Shown here in pieces: positions 41,278 to 50,610 of a stretch of DNA of 64,000 nt. The DNA is taken from positions 62,001 to 126,000 of the forward strand of contig MFPT01000002.1 in NCBI GenBank assembly GCA_001782805.1, read 5' to 3'. Under the pieces are notes generated by a model. It did not search any database and had not been told where the DNA came from. It saw only the letters and a program-made list of their open reading frames with translations. How positions within the stretch are numbered: position 1 is the stretch's first letter; every line of letters starts with the position of its first letter. The stretch is from Candidatus Magasanikbacteria bacterium RIFCSPHIGHO2_01_FULL_41_23 (GTDB lineage: Bacteria > Patescibacteria > ABY1 > Magasanikbacterales > UBA922). Both the position numbers and the translations under genes were made by a program.

Positions 41278-42333
41278 TTAGGCCGCGCTTGTCATTTGCG
41301 CATTTGATTTTTCCAATCCTTCCTGAAAAATATTCATTTCCGCGCGTTTTTTATCCCACAAATTTTCCACCCAATCCGTATTATTTTTATACCAATTAAC
41401 GGTTTCCGTCAATCCGCGCGTAAATTCAGCTCGCGTATATTCCGGTTTCCAACCCAAAGCCATAATTTTACTGGCATCAATGGCATAACGGCGATCATGT
41501 CCGGGACGATCCGTCACATATTCAATTTTTTCTTCCCCAAACCCCATTATTTCCAAAATCATTTTGGTAATTTCCAAATTACTGCGTTCATTGTCTGAAC
41601 CGATATTATAAACCTCGCCCGCCACACCCTGATGCAATAGTAAATCCAAAGCCGTCGCATGATCACGCACGTGGATCCAATCGCGGACATTTAAACCATC
41701 GCCATATACGGGCACACGCTCGCCTTTTAATAATTTAAAAATAAAAAATGGAATTACTTTTTCCGGAAATTGATACGGGCCATAATTGTTGGAACAATGC
41801 GTTACGATCACCGGAGTTTTATGCGTCACAAAATAAGCATTGCACATCAAATCGCCTCCCGCCTTGGCCGCGGCATATGGCATGTTGGGCCAAATCGGCG
41901 TGCTTTCCGTAAAAAAACGATCTTCATCAAGCGCGAGCGATCCATAGACTTCATCCGTGGAAACATTGACGAATTTTTCTACATTATTTATTCGCACCGC
42001 ATCCAAAATCATTTGCACGCCCAAAGTATTCGTCAAAACAAATTCTTTCGCTCCGCCATGAATGGAACGATCAACGTGCGTTTCCGCCGCAAAATTTATG
42101 ACATGAGTAATTTTATATTTTTTCATCACCTCATTCAGCGCGTCCAAATCCGTAATATCGCCGCGCACAAAAGTATAACGCGGATCATTTTCCACGACGC
42201 GATGATTGGCCAAATTTCCAGCGTACGTTAATTTATCAAAATTTATAATTTTGTAATCCGGATATTTGGCCAAAAAATAATGGATAAAGTTACTCCCAAT
42301 AAATCCCGCGCCGCCACATACCAGTATATTCAT
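41278..42333 (-). CDS. rfbB: dTDP-glucose 4,6-dehydratase
   Basis: The 351-residue SDR protein has VCGGAGFIGSNFIHYFL (NAD-binding), FAAETHVDRSIHG, STDEVYGSLAL with the catalytic Asp-Glu replacing the usual Ser-Thr pair, and PYAAAKAGGD with Tyr-x3-Lys, then THCSNNYGPYQFPEKVIPFF. It makes dTDP-4-keto-6-deoxyglucose from dTDP-glucose, using the product of the nucleotidyltransferase at 34250. All motifs are intact. Confidence 0.95.
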   Translation of the reverse strand: MNILVCGGAGFIGSNFIHYFLAKYPDYKIINFDKLTYAGNLANHRVVENDPRYTFVRGDITDLDALNEVMKKYKITHVINFAAETHVDRSIHGGAKEFVLTNTLGVQMILDAVRINNVEKFVNVSTDEVYGSLALDEDRFFTESTPIWPNMPYAAAKAGGDLMCNAYFVTHKTPVIVTHCSNNYGPYQFPEKVIPFFIFKLLKGERVPVYGDGLNVRDWIHVRDHATALDLLLHQGVAGEVYNIGSDNERSNLEITKMILEIMGFGEEKIEYVTDRPGHDRRYAIDASKIMALGWKPEYTRAEFTRGLTETVNWYKNNTDWVENLWDKKRAEMNIFQEGLEKSNAQMTSAA

Positions 42334-42351
42334 ATACTTTTATATTACTTT

Positions 42352-43092
42352 TTAAGCCGCTCTTTTTAAAATAAATTTATTTTCTTCGGATAACATTTCT
42401 TGCAATCCAAGTTTTACGGCATTCCTCTTAATAAATTCAGCGGCAAAATTATCAGCGTAACTTTCGTAAGGACTGGTTCTATAGGCAATTTCTTGAGCGC
42501 GTTGCAATTCGCTTAATGTTTTAATTCCCAAAAGATTAATACTTTTCCTCAAAGAAGGGAAAACAGAAAAAAATTCTTCTAAACTTTTACACCCGCTTAT
42601 TTCACTTTGTAATTCTGCTGGATCAAGTCCAGTCACGGGCAATAATAACAAATTTGCCTCATAATGTTCGCGCCACTCTTGAATTCCGCCATACTTCTCA
42701 TAATTTTTTATATAATCAGTCGCATGACCCAATTCATGGGCGATAATAAACAATCTTAAAAGTCTCGGTGTCATATTTTCAAATGAAAGTGCTAACATAC
42801 TTGCCGACATTTCAATCGAAGTCTGACGATTTTTCATCAATGCAACCATGTGATTAGTTTGTTCAGTTACAATAAATATTGTAGGAACAAATTTACCTTC
42901 GCCTAACTCAATTACATCAAAAAAACCTCCGGTATTTGGTTCCTCATCTGGTGAAATAAAATTAATTTCAACCTGAGATAAAAGGGGTTGTTCTTCTGCC
43001 ATACGCCTTAAAAAAGTTACCATGAGACTATCAACGTCTATTTCTCTTTGTACTAAAAAATCTTTCAAGGTAAGTCGATTCAATTTTTCCAT
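42352..43092 (-). CDS. Zincin-like protein with HELGH motif
   Basis: The 246-residue protein has a metallopeptidase signature LFIIAHELGHATDY (His-Glu-x2-His, about 127-131) in a helix, and a later YESYADNFAAEFI where the glutamate or aspartate could be the third zinc ligand. There is no signal peptide or membrane helix, so it would act in the cytoplasm, like ImmA/IrrE-type peptidases, although no DNA-binding partner is adjacent. A G8 tract occupies the ribosome-binding-site position just before the ATG. Confidence 0.6.
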   Translation of the reverse strand: MEKLNRLTLKDFLVQREIDVDSLMVTFLRRMAEEQPLLSQVEINFISPDEEPNTGGFFDVIELGEGKFVPTIFIVTEQTNHMVALMKNRQTSIEMSASMLALSFENMTPRLLRLFIIAHELGHATDYIKNYEKYGGIQEWREHYEANLLLLPVTGLDPAELQSEISGCKSLEEFFSVFPSLRKSINLLGIKTLSELQRAQEIAYRTSPYESYADNFAAEFIKRNAVKLGLQEMLSEENKFILKRAA

Positions 43093-43102
43093 TTCTTTTG
43101 AA

Positions 43103-43110
43103 CCCCCCCC
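43103..43110 (-). repeat. Homopolymeric G8 tract at the ribosome-binding site of the zincin gene
   Basis: On the coding strand GAGGGGGGGG ends ten bases before the ATG at 43092, exactly where a Shine-Dalgarno sequence belongs; the A-G pair plus tract could pair with the 16S 3' end. Slippage here would change spacing and translation. Confidence 0.6.
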
Positions 43111-43171
43111 TCATTAGAATGTTCTTTCGAACCATCCATATTAAAAATCTAAAAAAAATAACTTTATTATG

Positions 43172-43708
43172 CTAAGTAATAAATTGATGCCGCACCAAAC
43201 TCCACGCCGCCATCGTTTCACCATCCCAGATATCATTGCGTCGAATCATGGCCTCAACTTCATCAGGATAGCGCGCAATTATTTCCATACTTTCCGTTTC
43301 ATCTGGTTTGGAAACTCCGGCTTCGCCCACTTGCGCCATAAAAATATGCATCCGATCTTTAATCAAACCTTTTGATGGTTCAAATTCACCAACCAAAATT
43401 AATTCTTCTGCATCATAACCTGTTTCTTCTTTTAATTCAAGATTCGCGGCCTGAGTTAGCGTCATCCCATTTTTTATTCCACCACCGGGAAATTCTATGC
43501 TATGCCTATCGGTCAAATACCGATATTGACGCACTAACACGATTCTACCATCAGGCAAAACCGGCACAATCATCACACCACCCCGAGATTCAAGATAATA
43601 ATAATCCCCAGCTTTACCATTGGAAAATTTAAATTCATCATGTTTATATTCACACCACGGATTTTTATGAATTGTTTCTTCGGATATTTTTTTTATTTTA
43701 CGAGACAT
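43172..43708 (-). CDS. NUDIX hydrolase, ADP-ribose pyrophosphatase-like
   Basis: The 178-residue protein has RQYRYLTDRHSIEFPGGGIK and then a Nudix box (GGGIKNGMTLTQAANLELKE-ETGY), preceded by the short VENPWCEYKHDEFKFSNG type opening of ADP-sugar pyrophosphatases. Box glutamates E and E are present. It is the fourth NUDIX protein in the window. It lies beside an HIT protein, a possible partner in nucleotide clean-up. Confidence 0.88.
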   Translation of the reverse strand: MSRKIKKISEETIHKNPWCEYKHDEFKFSNGKAGDYYYLESRGGVMIVPVLPDGRIVLVRQYRYLTDRHSIEFPGGGIKNGMTLTQAANLELKEETGYDAEELILVGEFEPSKGLIKDRMHIFMAQVGEAGVSKPDETESMEIIARYPDEVEAMIRRNDIWDGETMAAWSLVRHQFIT

Positions 43709-43723
43709 ACTTTAACACTAACA

Positions 43724-44125
43724 TTAACCAAACCTTTTATAAATTTCCGCCACATTAATTCCGTCATTTTTCTTCACCACCGAATGCATACTCCCTCCGC
43801 CATCACCATTCCACCGCGGAAAAATATGCACATGCCAATGCGGCACAGCTTGACCGCCAGCATCGCCATGATTCCAGCCAACAGTAAAACCTTCCGGTTG
43901 TAAAACCGTTTGCAACCGCTCCATAATTTTTTTAATCGCTCTGTGCAATTCCGCAATCATAACTTCATCATAATCAAAAATAGTTTCACCGTGTTTTTTA
44001 GGAATCACGACCGTATGTCCCACCGCATGTGGAAAAATATCCAAAAACGCCAAAATCGTCTCATCCTCATACAACGTGTAATTGGGAATTTCCTTGTCCA
44101 CGATTTTACAAAAAATGCAATCCAT
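43724..44125 (-). CDS. HIT family nucleotide hydrolase/transferase
   Basis: The 133-residue protein begins MDCIFCKIVDKEIPNYTLYE, with the zinc-type CxxC, and ends in the histidine triad QAVPHWHVHIFPRW. It is of the Hint/HinT subgroup that hydrolyses adenosine phosphoramidates and related nucleotides in the cytoplasm. Length is normal. It overlaps no other gene and may share a promoter with the NUDIX gene downstream. Confidence 0.93.
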   Translation of the reverse strand: MDCIFCKIVDKEIPNYTLYEDETILAFLDIFPHAVGHTVVIPKKHGETIFDYDEVMIAELHRAIKKIMERLQTVLQPEGFTVGWNHGDAGGQAVPHWHVHIFPRWNGDGGGSMHSVVKKNDGINVAEIYKRFG

Positions 44126-44136
44126 ATATCCGTATC

Positions 44137-45804
44137 TTACTTCTTCTCTCCCAAATTTTCAACCCGCTTCACCGGGCGAAGTTCCAGATTATCCCAAACC
44201 GCGATTGGCTCAGACAAAGTCAATTCGGTCGATCGCCACTTTGTTTCCATTTCAGCTTTATCTTTTTGACTTAATTCAATGTCATACCAATACAAAGGAA
44301 AGCCGAGCATGGCCAGTTTTGCCATGGCTTGTATTTCTTCCTCACCTTGCCAATTTACCAATACACGTCGTCCGGGAAAAAGATATTTGTCTCCGTAGCG
44401 AGTTACTACAATCGCGGAACTTGGCGTTGCTTCGTATATTCTACTGCGCCAATCATAATATCCAGCCACGGTATTTTTAATTTCCGCCAAACCCTCAAAA
44501 CGTAAAAAAACCGCTTTAAAGGAAAAAAGCGCGAGCGCAAAAAAAATCATTATTGCGCATAATTGACCAGTTTTAGTCAGAGTCCATAATTTTTTTAATA
44601 AAAAAGCCACAAACGGCAATGACAAAACATATAACGGCAAAAAATAACGCGTCTGTGAACTCCCAATGGAAACTAGACCAGCCAAATTATCCGCAAAATT
44701 CCACGATCCATAATACAATAAAATTAAAAATACCACGCCTCCAAAAACTATTGAATAATATCGCCAAATTTTTTGACGTTCATACAAAGTCAGTCCGAAA
44801 CCGATGATCGCAGCCACAGTCCACGGCGCGATTAATTTAAAACCATAGTTATATATGGTTTTTAAAATAATAAGCGGATGCCAACCAAAAGGCAAAAAAA
44901 TCGCATTTAACAAAGGAATTCCTTGTGGACCACTCGTGATTAATCCGCCCGCGCCATTTAACTGTGGTCGAACATATCCACTCGCGAACAGATTTCCATA
45001 AAAAGCATTTTGCGTTACAAAAAATAATACACCAACTACACTCATACCAATTATCCCTGACAAAATTCCCGAAATATTTAATTTTGGTTTAAGGAAAATA
45101 AATAAACTAGTGAATAAAAAAAGTGTCCATAACCATTCAGTCGGACGAATATATAATGCCAATCCCCAAAAAAAAGTGAACAAAAAAAGTTGTACTGATT
45201 TATTTTTATATTTTATTAAAAAATACGTCGCAACTAAAAATAATGTCACAAATAATGTCATGTGTTGCAATGGTCGACTGGCATAATACCACCATGGCGG
45301 CAAAAAAAATAAACCAATCGCCGATAAAAACGCCAATGATCTGTCGTCAAATAAACGACGAATAATTCCGTATAAAAAAAGTGGAGCAGTAACTGCCGAG
45401 AGTGGAGTAATCATCACCACGAAATAATTAAATAAACTGCCATCATTAAAAAAAGTAATTGCTTTCATTGCGAAAGCGAGCAAAACGATAAATCCCGGAA
45501 AGCCAATCGGCATTAATTCTCCATTCACGACCGTCATACTCCGCGGGTGCAATTGATTAAGCGCCACGCCGGACAATGCTTCCTCCATGCCAATTTTATG
45601 ATGCAAAACCCATTGGCGAATAAACAAATAATTCGCCATTTCATCCGGTTGATTAAAAATCAGATAAGCCGATTCCTGCGTGGCGACATCAGCCGACAAA
45701 GGCTGAGCATAAAAGTCCCAATACAAAAATTGATAAACAACAAAAAATCCGGCCGCCAATAGCACCAAGACAACTTCAAAAATATATTTTTTAAACCAAG
45801 CCAT
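44137..45804 (-). CDS. GT-C-like polytopic membrane protein (GT39/ArnT-like)
   Basis: The 555-residue protein has an N-terminal helix, then a loop with SADVATQESAYLIFNQPDE, followed by about ten membrane helices and a C-terminal domain rich in charged residues (MAKLAMLGFPLYWYDIELS). The layout, with an extracytoplasmic first loop carrying acidic residues and an Arg-rich region, resembles dolichyl-phosphate-mannose or ArnT-type glycosyltransferases that use polyprenyl-phosphate sugars. A clear catalytic motif cannot be assigned by eye. It lies in the polysaccharide region and is divergent from a second GT-C-like gene. Confidence 0.6.
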   Translation of the reverse strand: MAWFKKYIFEVVLVLLAAGFFVVYQFLYWDFYAQPLSADVATQESAYLIFNQPDEMANYLFIRQWVLHHKIGMEEALSGVALNQLHPRSMTVVNGELMPIGFPGFIVLLAFAMKAITFFNDGSLFNYFVVMITPLSAVTAPLFLYGIIRRLFDDRSLAFLSAIGLFFLPPWWYYASRPLQHMTLFVTLFLVATYFLIKYKNKSVQLFLFTFFWGLALYIRPTEWLWTLFLFTSLFIFLKPKLNISGILSGIIGMSVVGVLFFVTQNAFYGNLFASGYVRPQLNGAGGLITSGPQGIPLLNAIFLPFGWHPLIILKTIYNYGFKLIAPWTVAAIIGFGLTLYERQKIWRYYSIVFGGVVFLILLYYGSWNFADNLAGLVSIGSSQTRYFLPLYVLSLPFVAFLLKKLWTLTKTGQLCAIMIFFALALFSFKAVFLRFEGLAEIKNTVAGYYDWRSRIYEATPSSAIVVTRYGDKYLFPGRRVLVNWQGEEEIQAMAKLAMLGFPLYWYDIELSQKDKAEMETKWRSTELTLSEPIAVWDNLELRPVKRVENLGEKK

Positions 45805-45871
45805 ATTGCGTCTGCGTATAGCTTTGATACAATACCTGCAATTATAGATAATTAACGCTAAAAATTCCAGT

Positions 45872-47893
45872 ATGACGATTTTATTCCCGCTCTTGGTTTT
45901 ATTCTACTATATTGCGTTAGTATACGCTCTTCGCCGTCGCACCGGTTTTGATACGGCGAGTGTCTTGGTTAGTATCTTTTGTCTGCAATCTTTAAGCGGA
46001 TCAATTTTTTATCTTTTTGATAAAGTTTCCCCTCTTTCCATCGCCATGACCGCAACCATTCCTCTGATTCTTTTTTTAATAAAAAATAAACAACTGGCAG
46101 AAAAAGACAATTCTACAAAATCACCGCGCTTTTTGTGTATTTCCTATCTCCTTATTATAATTTTGGAATTCGGCATTATGGCCAATTTATTTTTGAACCA
46201 AACGACTGAACCAAGTCCATCGCCATGGCTTTTGGTGGGATCATCTTTTTTCTTTTTGTATTTTGTCACAATGCTTTTGGTTTTAATAACTACATGGCTA
46301 TCGCCCAACGCAAACTGGCGTCTCAATCTGACATCCCTCCATCTATTGATTACCTATAGTGTCGTCGCTATTATGTATCCGCTCGGATTTGGTTTTGATG
46401 GTCAGATTCATCGCGTTACCGAAGAATGGATAAAACTGCACGGCTTTATCGCGCCCAAATTACCGCTGTATATTGGCCAATACACGTTTGTGGTTTTTTT
46501 AAGTCATCTCACTAAAATTTCCACCAGTCTAATTGATGTTTGGTTGATTCCCATTGCGACGGCGTTTATTTTACCGCGGATTATTTCCGATTCATTAACT
46601 AAATTTTTTAGTATTCCCGAAAAGATTGCCATCAGCTTACTGTGGCTTCTGCCGTTTATTTATTTCTTCGCGTTATTTTTGACTACGCCTTTTAATGTTT
46701 TGGTTTTATTAACGATTATCGTAATTTTTTCCGGTCTGGTCTATACAAAAACAAACAAGCCGCGCGATTTTTTAGTGGCCGGCTTATCGGCTTTAGCTGG
46801 ACTTTTTATTCATCCACTTTTGGGCGCGCCTTTGGCTGTTTTTACTGTTGGACTTTTTCTTAATCAAAAAATAATCCAGACAAGTCGGGACAATAAAATA
46901 CAAAAAATATTTTTGTCCACGTATGGTTTGGTGATGACTTTTTTGGTTCCGGGATTATTCATGGCCTTTATTTATATAACACGACATATTGTTCCCACGA
47001 TTTCCAATCCGCTCACCAAAATTAATTTATTTTTAAATTATGGACGGTCGCCATTTTGGTATACATCGCATTCACTGTGGTATTGGGAAATTTTGTATCG
47101 GTGGGAATGGTTGATTCCGGTCGTGGTGTTGGCGTTATCCGGGTATGGTTTGTACAAATTTCGGGAGCGCATTAATTGGATGTACGCTACAACCGCAATT
47201 GCACTTTTCTTAAGCGCGTTTTTCTTGCGCAGCTGGGTGGTTTTTCCCGATGTTCACGCGCTGGAACAAGGCGATTACCCGTTGCGTTTACTCAAAAGTG
47301 GTTTGCTGTTTATTCTGCCGTGGGGAATGGTCGGTTCATATTATCTCGGAAACAATTTATTTAATAAAATATACACGACTAAAGTAATACGACGATTGAC
47401 ATTATTATTTTTTATGATCGCGGCCGGATTTTTAACTATTTCTTTTTATTTAAGTTATCCGCAATGGAATCAAAAAGTTAAATTTCCCGGCTACAATGTT
47501 TCCGCAGCTGACATTGAGGGCGTGCATTGGATTAAAGATGATGCTAGTACCAATGATTATATTGTTTTATCCAATCCAATTACGGCCGCGGCCGCGCTCA
47601 AAGAATTCAGTTTTGCGCGCTACTTCCCCACTGCGCACGGCGAACTATTTTATTATTCAATCCCCAGCGGTGGCGTGTTATACAATTTTTATACGGAAAT
47701 GTGGACTAACGGCCAAAAACGCAGCACCATAGAACGAGCCATGGATTTAATGGGAGTAAAGCGCGCCTATTTTGTCATCCCCTCTTATTGGACAAAATTT
47801 GATTCCATTGTGGCTGGTGCGAAGAAATCCGCGGATTGGTGGGAAGAGATTGATGGGGGGAAGATGTTTGTTTTTGGGTATGAGAAAAAATAG
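45872..47893 (+). CDS. Large polytopic membrane protein, GT-C-like
   Basis: The 673-residue protein has about thirteen hydrophobic helices up to residue 525, then a soluble C-terminal part (VSAADIEGVHWIKDDASTNDYIVLS...) that ends with FVFGYEKK. GFGFDGQIHRVTEEWIKLHG (about 170-190) between early helices contains the acidic and basic residues expected of the extracytoplasmic GT-C loop. I infer a sugar transferase or related surface-glycan function. No pairing partner is certain; the gene is divergent from the 44137 protein. Confidence 0.5.
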   Translation: MTILFPLLVLFYYIALVYALRRRTGFDTASVLVSIFCLQSLSGSIFYLFDKVSPLSIAMTATIPLILFLIKNKQLAEKDNSTKSPRFLCISYLLIIILEFGIMANLFLNQTTEPSPSPWLLVGSSFFFLYFVTMLLVLITTWLSPNANWRLNLTSLHLLITYSVVAIMYPLGFGFDGQIHRVTEEWIKLHGFIAPKLPLYIGQYTFVVFLSHLTKISTSLIDVWLIPIATAFILPRIISDSLTKFFSIPEKIAISLLWLLPFIYFFALFLTTPFNVLVLLTIIVIFSGLVYTKTNKPRDFLVAGLSALAGLFIHPLLGAPLAVFTVGLFLNQKIIQTSRDNKIQKIFLSTYGLVMTFLVPGLFMAFIYITRHIVPTISNPLTKINLFLNYGRSPFWYTSHSLWYWEILYRWEWLIPVVVLALSGYGLYKFRERINWMYATTAIALFLSAFFLRSWVVFPDVHALEQGDYPLRLLKSGLLFILPWGMVGSYYLGNNLFNKIYTTKVIRRLTLLFFMIAAGFLTISFYLSYPQWNQKVKFPGYNVSAADIEGVHWIKDDASTNDYIVLSNPITAAAALKEFSFARYFPTAHGELFYYSIPSGGVLYNFYTEMWTNGQKRSTIERAMDLMGVKRAYFVIPSYWTKFDSIVAGAKKSADWWEEIDGGKMFVFGYEKK

Positions 47894-47952
47894 CTTAATT
47901 TGTTAACAGGCCACCAGTTAATTGTTATGTTACGCAAAACTATTTATACAAA

Positions 47953-49212
47953 TTATTTTTGATACAAATGAATCAACTTACCAATATATTCTCCCAACGA
48001 CAACCCAGTCAAAGATTTTGTTGTCTGTTTACCCATCTCGGCCACTTTCGCTTGATTATTCAAACACCATTCCAATTTATTTTTCAATTCCGCCACATCG
48101 CCGGCCGGAAATGTCAGTCCGTTTTCCCCTTGCCGAATTAATTCGGCAATCCCCTCTATATCACTCGCCAACACCGGAACCGCGGCCGCGAAACTTTCAA
48201 AAATAACGGTTGGTGAATTTTCATAACACAATGACGGCACAACCGTCATATTCATGCGTGCAAAAATCGCGGGCAATTCGCGCCGATCCAAACGGCCGTA
48301 CATTTTAATTCTTTTGTCGTTTTTCGCCAAATCCGTAATTAAATTAAGTTTTGCTCCGCCACCCACAATATGCAATTCCGCTCCGGAATTTTCCAACTCA
48401 CGGAACGCTTCAACTAATTCTGCCACACCCTTATGACTTTCAATTTGACCGACATAGAGGAATCGAAATTGATTATCAGTGGTCTGAAAACTTTTTTTAA
48501 ATTTATCCTGACTTGTTCCGTTTACCCCGAGTGTAATCGAGGGAAGCAAAGTCGAGGAAGATCTGTCTAGGGACAAAACTTCAGGAAATGTTAACGGATT
48601 ACGCAACACTTCCACACGCGAACGCGAAAAAAATTCGCGCGACAAATAAAAATCCCGTAAAAATTGCGACGGCGAGATAACGGTTTCCGGTGAACCAAAA
48701 AGAATTCGCATTAATGCCGTGTATATTTTGCTCGGCCAACCCACATAGCGCCACGAATGTTCACGTTGTTTTAAAATCATCCCGCTCGGTTCAACCAACT
48801 GCACATCATGCACAGTGTGAATATGGCGAATATTCAAAATGCGAATGATCGCCGGCAGTAAAAAACTCAAACCCATTAAATTATGCGTATGCACAACATC
48901 GGGTTTTTCTTGACGCAAATTTTTTTTTATTTGCCACGCCACCTGAACATTAAAAATATCCACCACGTGCCACAAAAATCGCGCGCATATTCCATGCTCA
49001 TTCGCACTGGTATAGAAAAAAATATTCAACGGATGAATCCGATAAATAGTTAATTTATTATGATGTTCAATTTTAGACATCAACGGAGTACTCGTAATAA
49101 CCACAACCTCGTGATGCATATCTAACAAGCCTTCCACTGTTTTCACCACCACCTGTTCCGCTCCACCTCTATCATAAGGCGGATATATATTATTGATGAC
49201 CGCGACTTTCAT
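47953..49212 (-). CDS. Family 4 glycosyltransferase
   Basis: The 419-residue protein has the GT-B opening NNIYPPYDRGGAEQVVVKTV with the Gly-rich donor loop, VHTHNLMGLSFLLPAI, FLYVGQIESHKGVAELVEAF in the C-terminal nucleotide domain, and VVPSLCYENSPTVIFESFAAAVPVLA with the E-x7-E motif (glutamates near 341 and 348). It likely transfers a hexose with retention from a nucleotide sugar at the inner membrane face. It follows the MFS gene by 18 bases on the minus strand. Confidence 0.9.
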   Translation of the reverse strand: MKVAVINNIYPPYDRGGAEQVVVKTVEGLLDMHHEVVVITSTPLMSKIEHHNKLTIYRIHPLNIFFYTSANEHGICARFLWHVVDIFNVQVAWQIKKNLRQEKPDVVHTHNLMGLSFLLPAIIRILNIRHIHTVHDVQLVEPSGMILKQREHSWRYVGWPSKIYTALMRILFGSPETVISPSQFLRDFYLSREFFSRSRVEVLRNPLTFPEVLSLDRSSSTLLPSITLGVNGTSQDKFKKSFQTTDNQFRFLYVGQIESHKGVAELVEAFRELENSGAELHIVGGGAKLNLITDLAKNDKRIKMYGRLDRRELPAIFARMNMTVVPSLCYENSPTVIFESFAAAVPVLASDIEGIAELIRQGENGLTFPAGDVAELKNKLEWCLNNQAKVAEMGKQTTKSLTGLSLGEYIGKLIHLYQK

Positions 49213-49230
49213 AAAACTACAATTACTCCG

Positions 49231-50484
49231 TTATCTGACAATTCTAGAATCCATTTGTTTTTCATCACGTAGAAAAAATAAAGCCAAAATAAATACAAAC
49301 AAATTCAGCGCGGAAAAAACCTTAAACGCAAAATCAAAACCTCCAGGCATACTTAAAAAAATTCCGCCAAATAACGGCCCTAATAAAAAACCAATGCTTA
49401 GTGTGATTTCCATAATACTGACCGAATATCCGCGATATTCTTTACCTAAATTTTTTTCAGTTAATGATTCGTACATTCCTTCCACTGCTGGCAAGGCGAT
49501 TGTAAATAATCCTAGGCTGGTAATAAAAATTAAAACACCGGATATCAAAAGTTGATCAAATATCTGTAACAAAAAAATGGAAATTGTACTTATTGCCAAT
49601 CCAATAAATATAAATTTTTTTCTACCAAAAGTATCTTCCCATTTGCCAAAACTCCGTTCAAACAATATCATAGGCAACGTATAAATCGCCAGTAAAATCC
49701 CGCCAATTATAAACTCATCAAAAAAATATCCAGTAAATTTTTTGGCAAATATGGGTTCAAAAACAAAGAAAAAACCATCAAACAAATGAACAAACGTTAA
49801 CAGGAAAATTAAAAACAATCCTTGTTTACCAATACTCTTCAATTCAAAAATAATGTCAGTATAACTTTTGGTAAAGGAAATTTTTTCTAAAGGCATTTTT
49901 CTTTCCTTTTTTTGAGCAAAAATCACAATGGCTAAAATGAGTAAAAGTCCCAAACAAAGATAAGGAATATTTTTAAGATTTAAACTGACAACAAAGCCAG
50001 CAATAATCGCTCCAATCAATAGACCAAAAGAATATAAAGATTCAAGAAACGATATATGAGTTGAACGATCTGTTTCCGTGGAGTTATCAAAAACATTCTT
50101 ATATGAAGTAATGCTAAAAAGATCAAACGCTATACCATAAATATTCGTGGCTAAAAAAAGCAGGAAAACAATACTTCCTGAATTAAGAAACAATATAATA
50201 TTCGCGCAAAATAAAAAAATAGAGACTAACAATAGAGTTTTTGGAGGGAATTTTTTTTGAATTTGCCCCAAAAACGGATCAATAAAAAAAGAAATAAACG
50301 AACTGCCACTTAAAATTATTCCAATGGTAAAAAAACTCAAATGTAATGATTCTAAATACAACGGCACAAAAAACTCAAACAAGGCAAAGGCAATTGCCCA
50401 AACCAAAAAGAAAACCGAAATCTGCATTACTTTGTAATGTCTGTCCCTTTTATAATTTCGAATAAACCGACTAAATACAATCAT
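49231..50484 (-). CDS. Major facilitator superfamily transporter
   Basis: The protein has twelve predicted helices; from the ATG at 50484 (MIVFSRFIRNYKRDRHYKVM) it has 417 residues. The loop between helices 2 and 3 reads DPFLGQIQKKFPPK, a degenerate form of the MFS G-x-x-x-D-R-x-G-R-R/K motif, and a similar loop FGKWEDTFGRKK lies between helices 8 and 9, as in MFS proteins. The substrate is unknown; sugar, drug or glycan export are all possible. The frame extends to 50499. It belongs to the polysaccharide region. Confidence 0.85.
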   Translation of the reverse strand: MIVFSRFIRNYKRDRHYKVMQISVFFLVWAIAFALFEFFVPLYLESLHLSFFTIGIILSGSSFISFFIDPFLGQIQKKFPPKTLLLVSIFLFCANIILFLNSGSIVFLLFLATNIYGIAFDLFSITSYKNVFDNSTETDRSTHISFLESLYSFGLLIGAIIAGFVVSLNLKNIPYLCLGLLLILAIVIFAQKKERKMPLEKISFTKSYTDIIFELKSIGKQGLFLIFLLTFVHLFDGFFFVFEPIFAKKFTGYFFDEFIIGGILLAIYTLPMILFERSFGKWEDTFGRKKFIFIGLAISTISIFLLQIFDQLLISGVLIFITSLGLFTIALPAVEGMYESLTEKNLGKEYRGYSVSIMEITLSIGFLLGPLFGGIFLSMPGGFDFAFKVFSALNLFVFILALFFLRDEKQMDSRIVR

Positions 50485-50511
50485 ACTAAAATTCTGCAAG
50501 CTCTAAAGTTA

Positions 50512-50550
50512 TTAACAAGATGTTAACAAGATATTAACCAATGGTATATT
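50512..50550 (+). promoter_or_regulatory. Three phased 11-bp direct repeats overlapping the dnaB promoter
   Basis: TTAACAAGATG (50512-50522), TTAACAAGATA (50523-50533) and a degenerate TTAACCAATGG (50534-50544) repeat every 11 bases, about one helical turn, and run directly into a -10 box TATATT (50545-50550). The second repeat supplies a -35-like TTAACA at 16-base spacing. They could be an operator or iteron-like protein-binding array controlling dnaB. Confidence 0.55.
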
Positions 50551-50610
50551 GCCCAAAAATTCACATTGCTCTATTATATAGAAACTAGTCAATTAACTCA
50601 AATTAAACTT

